Assembly: GCA_040877625.1 (NCBI GenBank) | Contig: JBBDNK010000020.1 | Coordinates: 124,001 to 188,000, forward strand | DNA length: 64,000 bases | Direction: 5' to 3' | Source of the DNA: Methylonatrum sp040877625 | GTDB taxonomy: Bacteria; Pseudomonadota; Gammaproteobacteria; Nitrococcales; Aquisalimonadaceae | Part shown: piece after piece, positions 34,178-43,490 of the stretch | How positions within the stretch are numbered: position 1 is the first letter of the stretch | Layout: every line of letters begins with the position of its first letter | The notes under the pieces: model-generated | Databases searched by the model: none | The model's input: only the letters and a program-made list of their open reading frames with translations | Told to the model about the DNA's origin: nothing | Position numbers and translations under genes: made by a program

Positions 34178-35419
34178 ATGGCATCCAAGAGCGTCAATTT
34201 AACCCCAATCAGCAAACTTTTTCTGCAGGTTTTTCTGCCGTTCGCGGTGGGCCACTTCCTGTCCAACGTTTTCCGCACGGTCAACGCGGTCATTTCCAGC
34301 AATCTTGAATCCGAATTCGGCATTGGCGCGGCCGAACTCGGCATGTTGACCAGCGCGTACTTCTTCGCCTTCGCACTGTTTCAGCTGCCCCTGGGAATTC
34401 TGCTGGATCGCTACGGCCCCCGGCGCGTGGAAGCGATGTTGCTGATTATCGCGGGGCTCGGTGCGCTAATTTTTGCCGTCGGTCAGGGCCTGGCGACGCT
34501 CACTCTGGGGCGCGCTCTGATCGGGCTTGGTGTGTCCGCCTGCCTGATGGCCAGCTTCAAGGCGTTCAGCCTGTGGTTCGATCCTGGTCGGCTGGCGCTG
34601 GTGAACGGTTACCTGATGGCATTCGGCGGACTGGGGGTTGTAACGGCAACCGTGCCGGTGGATGCGTTTGTTGCCGTCACCTCCTGGCGCATGCTGTTCG
34701 TGGCCTTGGCGATTGCCTGTTTCGCCATTTCGGCCCTGCTCTGGTTTACCGTCCCCGAGCGTGGCCAGGCGCCGATCAGCGAGCCGCTGATCAAACAGCT
34801 TGCCGCCTTGATGGCCCTGTTCCGCACGCCCATTTTCATTGCCGTCATACCAGCGGCCTTCTTCTCTCATGCCCTCGGCCTTGCAATTGTCGGGCTTTGG
34901 TCAGGGCCCTGGTTTCGCGATGTCGCCGGCCTGCAAGGGGGTGCGGTCGCGGCCAATCTCATGTGGCTGGCGATGGTTACCGTCTTCGGCATGGCTGCGT
35001 GGGGCGTGGTGGCCGATCGGCTCGGGCGACTGGGTATTACGCCGCTGCAGGTTGGCGGCGGCGGCACGGTGATATTCCTGGTCGCCAGTGTGCTCATGGT
35101 CCTGCAGCCTTCCGATCATCATCTTGCCTTATGGATGTTCTATGCCTTCGCGGCAACATCAGGCTCCGTATTCTATGCGGGTCTGGTGCGGCGGTTTGAC
35201 GGGCCGTTGGCCGGACGGGTCAATGCGGTGCTCAACGTCGTGGTGTTCTCCGGCGCGTTCATTCTACAGTGGGGCTTCGGCGTGGTGGTTCAGTTCTGGA
35301 CGGCGCCGGACGGTCTTAACGGCCCCGGTGGCTACCAGGTCGCCTTTGCCATTACCGCGGTTGGGCAGAGTCTGTCTCTGGCGTGGTTCGTCGTCATGTC
35401 GCGCAGAGCGGCGACATGA
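34178..35419 (+). CDS. MFS transporter
   Basis: A 413-residue major facilitator superfamily permease with about 12 membrane segments. The cytoplasmic loop 2-3 signature is present as LLDRYGPRRVEAM near residue 85, and a second such motif, VADRLGRLG, near 280. There is a short hydrophilic N-terminus and no signal peptide. It lies upstream of the TRAP-dioxygenase operon and next to the divergent GntR gene. This suggests uptake or efflux of an aromatic acid, but the substrate is inferred only from context. Confidence 0.85.
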   Translation: MASKSVNLTPISKLFLQVFLPFAVGHFLSNVFRTVNAVISSNLESEFGIGAAELGMLTSAYFFAFALFQLPLGILLDRYGPRRVEAMLLIIAGLGALIFAVGQGLATLTLGRALIGLGVSACLMASFKAFSLWFDPGRLALVNGYLMAFGGLGVVTATVPVDAFVAVTSWRMLFVALAIACFAISALLWFTVPERGQAPISEPLIKQLAALMALFRTPIFIAVIPAAFFSHALGLAIVGLWSGPWFRDVAGLQGGAVAANLMWLAMVTVFGMAAWGVVADRLGRLGITPLQVGGGGTVIFLVASVLMVLQPSDHHLALWMFYAFAATSGSVFYAGLVRRFDGPLAGRVNAVLNVVVFSGAFILQWGFGVVVQFWTAPDGLNGPGGYQVAFAITAVGQSLSLAWFVVMSRRAAT

Positions 35420-35452
35420 GGCGTGCCCGAGGTCTCCGGGTTCAATAAAAAA

Positions 35453-35478
35453 ATAGATATTAATGAAAAAATCGCTAT
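35453..35478. promoter_or_regulatory. AT-rich imperfect palindrome upstream of the TAXI-TRAP/dioxygenase operon
   Basis: ATAGATATTAATGAAA followed by AAATCGCTAT has complementary outer arms (ATAG/CTAT) and contains GATATTAAT at 35456-35464. The same heptamer GATATTA occurs upstream of the module A aldehyde dehydrogenase (44204) and the module B amidohydrolase (53314). It lies about 80-100 bases before the TAXI start, within a promoter region much richer in AT than the genes. It may be an operator for a GntR/FCD regulator. Confidence 0.4.
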
Positions 35479-35555
35479 TCTGTGTTACGGTCAACCTGAG
35501 CCTTTCCGACCAATAAAGGCAGTCATACAACAAACCGCAGTGGAGGAGTTGGATA

Positions 35556-36566
35556 ATGAAATATACCAAACCGTTGGTTATTGGCCTGGCGGCCGGCGTC
35601 GCGCTGGCTGTTTCAGGTGCCGCCGTCAGTCAGGAGCAGCGCGTCCGTGTATTGACGGCGCCGACCGGCACGATCGTTCACACCACGGGTTCCGCAATTG
35701 CCAGTGTGGTGTCCCAGAAGACCGATCTCACGGTGCTTGCGACGCCGATGGCGGGTCCGCAGGTGTTTATTCCGCAGATCAATAACGGTCAGGGCGAATT
35801 CACGCTGTTGAACGCGGCGGATTCCTTCGAGGCCCTGCGTGGCGGCACAGGCTATAACGCGCCGCAGAAGAACCTCCGCCTGGCCGCGGTCGGCTTTACC
35901 AACGAGCTTGGTATGCTGGTGCGTCGTGATTCCGATATTCGCACCGCAGAGGATGTGAAGGGCCGTCGCGTGACCGGGGTATTCTCCGCTCACAAGACCT
36001 GCGAGCAGCTTTCCAATGCGCAGCTTGGCAATCTCGGGTTGACTTGGGATGACGTCAATGTGATCCCCGTGACCCACTCCCGTACCGCGGTTCAGGCTCT
36101 TGCCGAGGGACGAGCCGACGTGGCCATGTGCGTGCCGCTCGGTCAGCCGGTTGTGCAGGAACTCAATGCCCAGACGCCGATTCGGTTCCTGAGCATGGTG
36201 GATTCTGCGGACGCGGTTGAACGGGCCAGGGCGGCTTTCCCCGCCGGGCAGATCCGCCATTACGAGGCCGGCGCCAACGTGGGCGTGGTCGATGCGGTGA
36301 ATGTCTGGAGCTATCCGTTCTATCTGCTGGCGCATGAAGGCGTCTCCGATGATCTGGTTTACAAGGTGGTGTCCGCCGTCAGCAGCAATGTTGAGGATCT
36401 GCGCGGCATCAGCGGCGTTTTCAAGCGCTGGATTCCGGAGAACATGATCGACGCGGACATCACCCTGCCGGTGCATGGCGGTGCCAAGCGCTTCTATGAA
36501 GAGCAGGGCATGTGGAATGCGGACATCCAGAAAGCCCACGAAAAGAACCTGCGGGACGCGCAATAA
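35556..36566 (+). CDS. TAXI-family TRAP transporter solute-binding protein (module A)
   Basis: A periplasmic binding protein of 336 residues that captures substrate for the TRAP permease encoded next. The signal peptide is MKYTKPLVIGLAAGVALAVS, probably cleaved near AAVS-Q. TAXI-family features are the TAPTGTIVHTTGSAIASV ligand segment and the C-terminal PVHGGAKRFYEEQGMW. GGAGGAG precedes the start. A paralogue lies at 58779-59729. Family members bind glutamate-like or other organic acids; an aromatic or hydroxy acid is inferred here from the operon. Confidence 0.9.
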   Translation: MKYTKPLVIGLAAGVALAVSGAAVSQEQRVRVLTAPTGTIVHTTGSAIASVVSQKTDLTVLATPMAGPQVFIPQINNGQGEFTLLNAADSFEALRGGTGYNAPQKNLRLAAVGFTNELGMLVRRDSDIRTAEDVKGRRVTGVFSAHKTCEQLSNAQLGNLGLTWDDVNVIPVTHSRTAVQALAEGRADVAMCVPLGQPVVQELNAQTPIRFLSMVDSADAVERARAAFPAGQIRHYEAGANVGVVDAVNVWSYPFYLLAHEGVSDDLVYKVVSAVSSNVEDLRGISGVFKRWIPENMIDADITLPVHGGAKRFYEEQGMWNADIQKAHEKNLRDAQ

Positions 36567-36608
36567 CGCGGCCCGGCGCCAGCCGTTAAGGAGTGGAGTA
36601 ATCCCATA

Positions 36609-38621
36609 ATGACGGATCAGGATCTGCAACAAGGTACAGGCGGCAATCAGGAGCGTCTGCATGGAGTGTGGCGCTGGGTTGCCCAGTGTGTGCTGGCGGC
36701 GATCCCGTTGTTCGGGATCACCTACTCCTTCAGTCTCACCTCCTACTTCGGCTATGCCATGTGGGGGCAGCAGGCTGGCCTGGCTGTTCTTGGCCTGGGT
36801 TTGTGCGCGACGTTCCTCATCAGACCCGCCCGATCGGGAGGATCGGGCGGGTTGGGCCGTCCGCCGCTGCTGGACATCGTGCTGGCCGGCACCGCATTCG
36901 CGCTGTGCCTGTGGACGGCCATACGCTACGAGTGGCTGATGTCCATCGGTTACATGGGCACGGGCGTCGACTACTACATCAACCTCTCGGCTGCGGTGCT
37001 GACGCTGACGCTGATCCTCGAGGCGCTGCGCAGATTGACCGGCTGGATCATGGTGCTGCTGGTTCTGCTCAGTATGTTCTATGCGGTATTCGCCCGGAGC
37101 ATGCCGGGCGCGTTCGAGGGGCAGTCGCCTCCGATCGATTTTTTCATTGCCTATCTGCACCTGGATACGTCCGGGATTCTGGGTACACCGCTGAGCGTGG
37201 TGGTCTCCACGGTCATTGCCTACGTGCTGCTCGGTAATGCGCTGTTCCGTCTCGGCGGCGGGCAGATCTTTCTGGACCTGCCTCTGGCGGCGATGGGCCG
37301 ATACCGCGGTGGGCCGGCAAAGGCCTCGGTGCTCGCGTCTTCGCTGTTCGGTTCCATTTCAGGCAGTGCGGTTGCCAATGTCGCAACCACCGGCATCGTC
37401 ACGATTCCGTTGATGAAAAAATGCGGTTACAAGCCGCATCAGGCCGGTGCAATAGAAGCCGTCGGCTCCACCGGTGGCCAGCTGTTGCCGCCGATCATGG
37501 GGGCTGCGGCTTTCATCATGGCCGAGTTCCTGGGTATCCCCTATACCGAGGTCGCGCTTGCCGCGCTGATTCCGGCCATTCTCTTTTATCTTGCACTGCT
37601 GGTGCAGATACATCTGCACGCGGCGCGCAACGGCATGCGTGCTCTGAGCCGCGAGGAGCGGCCGGATGCGTGGAAGACTTTCCGCAAATACTGGCCGTTC
37701 CTTGCCCCGATCGTGATGCTGTTGCTGCTGCTGTTCGTGTGGCGCTGGCGTCCGGAGCAGGCGGCGTTCGCCAGCCTGGTGGCGGCGCTGATAGCCACGC
37801 TCATGGTGGGAGAACAGTCCATCGGGCCGCGGACACTGTTCGACGTGCTGCAGGGCACGGGGCGTAGTCTGCTGGATATTATCGCGATTACCGCCGCGGC
37901 GGGCATTATCGTTGGCGTGCTCTCCGCCACCGGCCTGGGCTTTTCGCTGGGCCTGAGCATCGCCGCGGCCGCCGGTTCCGTCCAGATCGTGCTGCTGCTG
38001 ATTGCGGCGGCGACCGCGATCGTCTTCGGCATGGGAATGCCAACCACGGCTGTGTATATCCTGATGGCAACGCTGATTGCGCCGGCCCTGGTGGCGGCAG
38101 GAATCGAGCCCCTGGCGGCGCATCTGTTCGTGCTGTACTTCGGCGTGTTGTCGATGATTACGCCGCCGGTCTGTCTGGCGTCGTTCACCGCCGCGTCCAT
38201 GGCCGGAGCGGCGTTCATGCGTACGGGGTGGGAATCTCTGCGCTTCGGCCTGGTCGCCTTTATCGTGCCGTTCGTTTTTGTTGCGTCGCCGTCGCTGCTG
38301 ATGCAGGACGGCGATTGGTTGCAGGCCAGCCGCGCCTTTGTGACGGCGGTGTTCGGTTGCCTGTTCGTCGCCGCGGCTGTTGAGGGTTACCTGCTTCATA
38401 TGCTGCGGTGGCCGCTTCGGGTGCTGGCCGGCGTGACCGGCCTGTTGCTGATCACCCCGGAGGGCGGAACCGGCATTCTTTCCTTCGGTCTGCCCACGGA
38501 CCGGATCGGCATTGTGCTCGCCGTGGCAACGTTCAGCTGGGCCTGGTGGCAATCCCGGAGCGCGAAGGCGCTTGCATTGAATAATTCGGCGGTGGGCGTG
38601 AACCCCCGCGTGAAGGCATAG
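36609..38621 (+). CDS. TRAP transporter fused permease (small plus large subunit, TAXI type)
   Basis: A 670-residue inner-membrane permease in which the 4-helix DctQ-like and 12-helix DctM-like parts are fused, as is usual for TAXI systems. The DctM-like part has the conserved ASSLFGSISGSAVANVATTG block (about 240-260), GSTGGQLLPPIMGAAAF, and MGMPTTAVYILMATLIAPAL. Transport is driven by an ion gradient, often sodium. It lies 42 bases after the binding-protein gene and 11 bases before the dioxygenase alpha gene, so uptake and ring hydroxylation are in one operon. Confidence 0.92.
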   Translation: MTDQDLQQGTGGNQERLHGVWRWVAQCVLAAIPLFGITYSFSLTSYFGYAMWGQQAGLAVLGLGLCATFLIRPARSGGSGGLGRPPLLDIVLAGTAFALCLWTAIRYEWLMSIGYMGTGVDYYINLSAAVLTLTLILEALRRLTGWIMVLLVLLSMFYAVFARSMPGAFEGQSPPIDFFIAYLHLDTSGILGTPLSVVVSTVIAYVLLGNALFRLGGGQIFLDLPLAAMGRYRGGPAKASVLASSLFGSISGSAVANVATTGIVTIPLMKKCGYKPHQAGAIEAVGSTGGQLLPPIMGAAAFIMAEFLGIPYTEVALAALIPAILFYLALLVQIHLHAARNGMRALSREERPDAWKTFRKYWPFLAPIVMLLLLLFVWRWRPEQAAFASLVAALIATLMVGEQSIGPRTLFDVLQGTGRSLLDIIAITAAAGIIVGVLSATGLGFSLGLSIAAAAGSVQIVLLLIAAATAIVFGMGMPTTAVYILMATLIAPALVAAGIEPLAAHLFVLYFGVLSMITPPVCLASFTAASMAGAAFMRTGWESLRFGLVAFIVPFVFVASPSLLMQDGDWLQASRAFVTAVFGCLFVAAAVEGYLLHMLRWPLRVLAGVTGLLLITPEGGTGILSFGLPTDRIGIVLAVATFSWAWWQSRSAKALALNNSAVGVNPRVKA

Positions 38622-38632
38622 GAGGATTTATC

Positions 38633-39994
38633 ATGAATGACCTGAGTACCAGTGAGCGTATGGATGCGGACCAGGGCCGGCAGGCGCTACGTCCGCAGGA
38701 TGTGGTGGACAACCGCATCGACGAGGGCGTGTTCCGCGTCGACCGCCGTATCTACACCGATGAGCAGTTGTTCGAGCTGGAGCTCAAGCGCATTTTCGAG
38801 AACGACTGGGTGTTTCTCTGTCACGAAAGCCAGGTCGCCAATGCCGGCGATTATTTCTCCACCCACATCGGCCGTCAGCCGGTGCTGGTGATCCGCGACA
38901 AGGAAGGCAACGTCAACGGGTTCATCAATGCCTGCGCGCACCGTGGCGCGCTGCTGACCGACCGTCGCCAGGGCAACGCCACGACCCTGCGCTGCCGTTT
39001 CCATGGCTGGTGCTACAACACCCAGGGGCGCTGCACCCGGGTCAAGAACGAGAAGACTGGCTGGCCGGAGGGCGCCGACAAGAGCCGGATGGGTCTGAAG
39101 CCGCTCGGCCGCATTGCCAGCTATCGCGGGTTCGTGTTCGGCAGCCTGAATCCGGACGTTCCCGAACTCGAGGCGCATCTGGGCGAGGCGAAGATCTTCA
39201 TGGACCTGCTGGCGGATCAGTCGCCGGAAGGTATTGAAGTCATTGGCGGGCATTCCGACTACATCATTCGCGGCAACTGGAAGATGCAGGCCGAGAACGG
39301 TGTCGACGGCTATCACGTCAGCACGGTTCACCGTGTATTTGCGTCCACCGTGGTGCAGCGCGAAGAACGCCATGGCCGCGAAGGCATGGCGAAGACCGAG
39401 GCCGGGCGCATTGCCGGTACGGTGCCCACCGGCTGCTACGATCTCGGCAATGGCCACATGATGATCTGGGCGGCGCGTTCCACCCCCGAGGCCGGGCCGT
39501 TGTGGGAGTCGCGCGATCGCCTGCTGAAGGAATTCCCCGAGGGCAAGGTGAACTGGATGATCGAGCGCGGGCGCAACCTGTGCCTGTTCCCCAACGTGTT
39601 GCTCATGGACCAGCCGTCCACGCAGATTCGCATCTTCCGGCCGTTGTCCATCGATCGCACCCAGGTCACCGTGTACTGCGTCGCGCCGAAGGGTGAGAGC
39701 AAGGAGGCGCGCGCCGCGCGCATCCGCAAGTTCGAGGACTTTTACATGGTCACCGGCATGGCGACGCCCGACGACCTCGCGGCCCTCGAGGACTGCCAGA
39801 ACGGCGCGCAAGGCGAGAAGTCGCGGTGGACCGAAGTTACACGCGGGCTTGCGAGCATGAAGCAGGGGCCGGACGAGGTCGCCGACGAGATTGGCCTGAA
39901 TCCGGTTTCCAGCAATAGCGACTGGGATTTCGAGACGCTTTATTACAGCTTCTACCGCAAGTGGCTGGACAACATGGTCACGAAAGAGGACTAG
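38633..39994 (+). CDS. Benzoate-type Rieske ring-hydroxylating dioxygenase, alpha subunit
   Basis: A 453-residue catalytic subunit. The Rieske [2Fe-2S] motif is CAHRGALL (about 102) with CRFHGWCYN (about 122). The C-terminal catalytic iron site includes ENGVDGYHVSTVHR (two His near 228 and 233). The GRIASYRGFVFGSLNPDVPELEAHLGEA stretch (given here as GRIASYRGFVF and GSLNPDVPELEAHLGEA) is typical of BenA/XylX/AntA proteins. Substrate is probably a benzoate-like acid; whether it attacks 1,2 or 2,3 cannot be read. Start ATG 38633 has GGAGGA 7 bases upstream. Confidence 0.88.
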   Translation: MNDLSTSERMDADQGRQALRPQDVVDNRIDEGVFRVDRRIYTDEQLFELELKRIFENDWVFLCHESQVANAGDYFSTHIGRQPVLVIRDKEGNVNGFINACAHRGALLTDRRQGNATTLRCRFHGWCYNTQGRCTRVKNEKTGWPEGADKSRMGLKPLGRIASYRGFVFGSLNPDVPELEAHLGEAKIFMDLLADQSPEGIEVIGGHSDYIIRGNWKMQAENGVDGYHVSTVHRVFASTVVQREERHGREGMAKTEAGRIAGTVPTGCYDLGNGHMMIWAARSTPEAGPLWESRDRLLKEFPEGKVNWMIERGRNLCLFPNVLLMDQPSTQIRIFRPLSIDRTQVTVYCVAPKGESKEARAARIRKFEDFYMVTGMATPDDLAALEDCQNGAQGEKSRWTEVTRGLASMKQGPDEVADEIGLNPVSSNSDWDFETLYYSFYRKWLDNMVTKED

Positions 39995-39997
39995 GTG

Positions 39998-40507
39998 ATG
40001 ACCGCAATGATTGCAGAGCGCAGCGAGCTGCTCGCTGAGGTCAACGAATTTCTGGCGCTGGAGGCGGATTGCATTGATCGCCGTCGGTGGCAGGACTGGG
40101 TCGACATGTATACGGCGGATTCCGTGTTCTGGATGCCGGCCTGGCGCAGCGAAGATGAAACCACCGAGGATCCGGAGCGGGAAATCAGCCTGATCTACCT
40201 GCCGGACCGCGGCATTGAGGATCGTGTGTTCCGATTCACGTCGGGTGACTCCTACGCGTCCACGCCGCTGCCCACCACCAGCCATGTGGTTGGCAGTGTA
40301 CGGGTGCTCTCCGATGAGGACGACACGATCGAGGTCAGTGCCAAGGCGGTGGTGGTCAGCATGGATCCGCGCATCGGTGCCTGCACCCGCGGTGTCTGGT
40401 ACGACTACCAGCTGCGCCGCACCGACGACGGCCTGAAGATCGCCCGCAAGAAAGTGACCTTTCTGGAGCGGGTGATCGACGGCACCGTGGACGTCTATAA
40501 CGTCTGA
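39998..40507 (+). CDS. Ring-hydroxylating dioxygenase, beta subunit
   Basis: A 169-residue structural subunit of the alpha3-beta3 dioxygenase, of the BenB/XylY group with an NTF2-like fold. Family segments include EADCIDRRRWQDWVDMY near the N-terminus and the C-terminal KIARKKVTFLERVIDG. ATG 39998 follows a GTG at 39995, either of which could start translation; the gene begins 3 bases after the alpha-subunit stop. Confidence 0.88.
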   Translation: MTAMIAERSELLAEVNEFLALEADCIDRRRWQDWVDMYTADSVFWMPAWRSEDETTEDPEREISLIYLPDRGIEDRVFRFTSGDSYASTPLPTTSHVVGSVRVLSDEDDTIEVSAKAVVVSMDPRIGACTRGVWYDYQLRRTDDGLKIARKKVTFLERVIDGTVDVYNV

Positions 40508-40534
40508 ACGCTTTATTATCCGGGGGAAGCACGC

Positions 40535-41572
40535 ATGCTGGCATTGTGCAAGACGGCGCCCGTCATCGACGGCCTTGAAGTACGCGAGATGGCCGAGCCC
40601 GAGCCCGGTCCCGGCGAGATTCGCCTGAAAGTCCGGCTCGCCGGCGTCTGCGGTACGGATATGCATATCTACCACTGGGCGCCTCGCATGGCCCGGCGGA
40701 TGGTGCTGCCCCGTGTCATGGGTCACGAGGTGTGCGGAATTGTCGATGCCGTCGGCGAGGGCGTGGCCACCATCAAGGCCGGCGACCAGGTGAGTCTGGA
40801 GAGTCACATCTCCTGCGGCAGCTGCCGGCCGTGCATGATGGACCAGCGTCATTTGTGCGCGCACACGCAGTACCCCGGCATCGACATCGACGGCGGTTTC
40901 GCCGACTGGGTGGTGGTGCCGGCGAGCATCGCCTGGGTGAATCCGCCGGGGTTCTCGCAGCAGTTGTCGGCAATGATGGAGCCGTTCGGCATCGCCGTGC
41001 ACGTCTGTGGAGAAGGCACCGGCGTTGCCGGCCAGACAGTGCTGGTGAACGGCTGCGGGCCGATTGGCCTGATGGCGGTCGGGGTCGCGCGCGCGCTCGG
41101 CGCCCGGCAGGTGATTGCCGTCGATCTGAACCCTCTTCGGCTGGCGACCGCCGAGAAAATGGGCGCCGATCAGTTGATCAACCCGGCCGACACCGATGTG
41201 GTCAAGTTCGCGCGCTCGGTAACCCACGGAGAAGGTGTCGACGTGGCGATTGAATTCACCGGTGCCGAGGCGGGTCTGCGGGCCTCGCTGGATTCGCTGC
41301 GTCGGGGCGGTGACTATCGCCTGGTCGGCGCGCCGTCCCATCCCGTGGAGCTGGACCTGACGCAATGGCTGCGTACCGGCCCCACCATTCGCAACATTCA
41401 TGGCCGCCGTATTTGGCGGAGCTGGCAGGAAGCCGTGGACCTGCTGGATTCCGGCAAGGTCGATCTGTCGCCGCTGGTTTCGCACGTGCTGCCGCTGAAA
41501 GACGCCCGGCATGCGTTCGAGCTGGTGCTGCGCGGTGAGGCGGTGAAGCCGTTGCTGGCCATGAACGACTGA
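40535..41572 (+). CDS. Zinc-dependent MDR alcohol/diol dehydrogenase
   Basis: A 345-residue medium-chain dehydrogenase of the threonine/iditol dehydrogenase type. Catalytic zinc ligands are Cys in GVCGTDMHI (about 38) and His-Glu in VMGHEVCGI (about 64). A structural-zinc cysteine cluster lies in SCGSCRPCMMDQRHLC, and the NAD-binding loop is LVNGCGPIGLMAVG near residue 170. It sits between the dioxygenase beta and reductase genes, where benzoate clusters normally have the SDR-type cis-diol dehydrogenase BenD. It is therefore the best local candidate for oxidising the dihydrodiol, an unusual role for this family. Confidence 0.85.
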   Translation: MLALCKTAPVIDGLEVREMAEPEPGPGEIRLKVRLAGVCGTDMHIYHWAPRMARRMVLPRVMGHEVCGIVDAVGEGVATIKAGDQVSLESHISCGSCRPCMMDQRHLCAHTQYPGIDIDGGFADWVVVPASIAWVNPPGFSQQLSAMMEPFGIAVHVCGEGTGVAGQTVLVNGCGPIGLMAVGVARALGARQVIAVDLNPLRLATAEKMGADQLINPADTDVVKFARSVTHGEGVDVAIEFTGAEAGLRASLDSLRRGGDYRLVGAPSHPVELDLTQWLRTGPTIRNIHGRRIWRSWQEAVDLLDSGKVDLSPLVSHVLPLKDARHAFELVLRGEAVKPLLAMND

Positions 41573-41587
41573 TTTACGGAGGTGCCC

Positions 41588-42610
41588 GTGGCGGCAGCCA
41601 AATACAACGTAACCTGTGTATTCGAAGACGGCGCGACCGCGCGCTTCACGTCATCAACCATCGAGACGGTCTATCAGGCCGCCCTGCGTAGCGGCCTGCC
41701 GCTCGAAACCGATTGCCGGGAAGGCGCCTGCGGCGTCTGCAAGGCATTCCGTTCCGACGGTGACGGCGATATCGGCGACGTCAGTGACGAGGCGCTCACC
41801 GACGATGAGCAGGAGCAGGGGTTCGTGCTCTGCTGCCAGTACCGTGCACAGTCGGATCTCGTGCTCGAGTTCGGTTACCCCCTGTCGCTGTTGAAGAAGG
41901 AGACGGCGACCATCGATGCCGTGGTGGCCGAGGTGGAACCCGTGGCCGACAACGTGGTGCGCCTGGTGCTCACCACCGATGCCGAAGCGCCGGCCTTTCT
42001 GCCGGGGCAGTACGTCAACATCAGCGTGCCCGACGCCGTCAGCGGCCGCAGTTATTCGTTCGCCAACCCGCCGTCCGAACCCGATCGCATGGAGTTCTTC
42101 GTGCGCATCCTGGAGCAGGGCGAGATGAGCAATTATCTGCGCGACGCCGCCAAGGCCGGCGATGCGGTGAAGTTGCAGGGACCTTTCGGGCAGTTCTTTC
42201 TGCGCACGCCGCGCGCCGGGCGCATCGTCATGATTGCCGGCGGTACCGGTCTTGCCCCCATGCTCAGCATGCTCTCCGAGCTGGAGCGCGGCGAAGGCGA
42301 GCGTCCTCGGGTGACATTGCTCTACGGCGCAAATCACCCGGGCGAACTGTTCGGCAAGGAACGCATCGAAGCCTATGGCGACTGGGTCGATCTCAGAACC
42401 ATCGTGGTCAGCGGCAATGATGACTGGTCGGGGCCTACCGGCTTCGTCACTGACCTGCTGGCCCAGGGTGGGCTGGATGACGCGGCGCTGACGGACGCTT
42501 ATCTGTGCGGCCCGCCACCGATGATCGATGCGGCGCGCGAGGCCCTGACCGGGCTCGGCGTACCGGCCGCCCGCGTATTCGCGGAGAAATTCCTGCCTTC
42601 TGCGTCGTAG
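41588..42610 (+). CDS. Dioxygenase reductase component: plant-type ferredoxin + FAD/NADH reductase
   Basis: A 340-residue electron-transfer protein of the BenC/XylZ type. The N-terminal [2Fe-2S] domain has CREGACGVCKAF (about 42-53) and a fourth Cys in VLCCQYRA. The FAD domain has RSYSFANPPSE (about 153), and the NAD domain has AGGTGLAPMLSML (about 217) and a C-terminal CGPPPMIDAA. GTG 41588 fits best, with GGAGG 5 bases upstream. Together with the alpha and beta genes this completes a two-component, three-gene dioxygenase. Confidence 0.92.
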   Translation: MAAAKYNVTCVFEDGATARFTSSTIETVYQAALRSGLPLETDCREGACGVCKAFRSDGDGDIGDVSDEALTDDEQEQGFVLCCQYRAQSDLVLEFGYPLSLLKKETATIDAVVAEVEPVADNVVRLVLTTDAEAPAFLPGQYVNISVPDAVSGRSYSFANPPSEPDRMEFFVRILEQGEMSNYLRDAAKAGDAVKLQGPFGQFFLRTPRAGRIVMIAGGTGLAPMLSMLSELERGEGERPRVTLLYGANHPGELFGKERIEAYGDWVDLRTIVVSGNDDWSGPTGFVTDLLAQGGLDDAALTDAYLCGPPPMIDAAREALTGLGVPAARVFAEKFLPSAS

Positions 42611-42635
42611 AGGCTCCTTAAGGAGGTGATGGACG

Positions 42636-43490
42636 GTGATTGATCTGCATGACATCCGCTACACGCGGCTCGGCACCCGGGACGTGGATGCCGCCACACG
42701 CTATTGCACGGAAATCCTCGGCCTGCAGAAGGTGCGCACGCGGGGCAACGCCGTGTATTTCCGCTCCGACAGCCGCGATCACACCCTGGTGTACTTCGAG
42801 GGTGACCCGGCCGATCACACGACTGCGTTCCATCTGCGCACCTTCACGGAGCTGGAACAGGCGCACAAGGAACTCGCGGAGGCGGGCCTCGCGGTGCGCT
42901 GGGGGACCGATGCCGAATGTGAAGACCGCATGGTCATGGCCTACGTGGAGTTCTTCGATCCCACCGGCAACCGCATTGAGCTGGTCTGGCGGCCCATGCA
43001 TTCGGGCTGGCGTTATTTCCCTGCGCGGGACGCGGGCATTACCGGGTTTTCCCACATCGGCCTGCGCTCCACGGATCCGCGCCGCGATGAGCGTTTCTGG
43101 ACCGGGATCATGGGCGCGCGGGTATCCGACTGGATCGGCATTTCGCCGCTGCTGCGGATCGACGAGATCCACCACAAGATTGCCCTGTTTCCATCCGACC
43201 ATGCCGGTGTCCAGCACATCAACCACCAGGTTGAAAGCATCGACGATATCATGCGCAGTTGGTATTTCCTGAACAAGCAGGAGATTCCCATTACCTTCGG
43301 TCCCGGCAAGCATCCGACGTCCAGCGCCATGTTTCTGTATTTCGAAGGCCCGGACGGCATGGTCTTCGAGTACTCCAGCGGTGTGCGCAGCATTCATGAC
43401 GAGACCAGCTATATCCCGCGGCAGTTTCCGTTCGAGCCGATCGGCTTCTGCATGTGGGGATCGCGGCCGAATATCAAGGAGTTCAAGTGA
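42636..43490 (+). CDS. VOC-family extradiol dioxygenase (2,3-dihydroxybenzoate/-p-cumate 3,4-dioxygenase-like)
   Basis: A 284-residue type I extradiol enzyme with two tandem VOC domains. The iron ligands in the second domain are His in FSHIGLRS (about 148), His in VQHINHQV (about 192) and Glu in MVFEYSSG (about 245). The start is GTG 42636 behind a strong AAGGAGG. The N-terminal DIRYTRLGTRDVDAA and the adjacent class II aldolase-like gene recall CmtC/CmtD of p-cumate degradation. That suggests cleavage of a carboxylated catechol, but plain catechol 2,3-cleavage remains possible. Confidence 0.85.
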   Translation: MIDLHDIRYTRLGTRDVDAATRYCTEILGLQKVRTRGNAVYFRSDSRDHTLVYFEGDPADHTTAFHLRTFTELEQAHKELAEAGLAVRWGTDAECEDRMVMAYVEFFDPTGNRIELVWRPMHSGWRYFPARDAGITGFSHIGLRSTDPRRDERFWTGIMGARVSDWIGISPLLRIDEIHHKIALFPSDHAGVQHINHQVESIDDIMRSWYFLNKQEIPITFGPGKHPTSSAMFLYFEGPDGMVFEYSSGVRSIHDETSYIPRQFPFEPIGFCMWGSRPNIKEFK

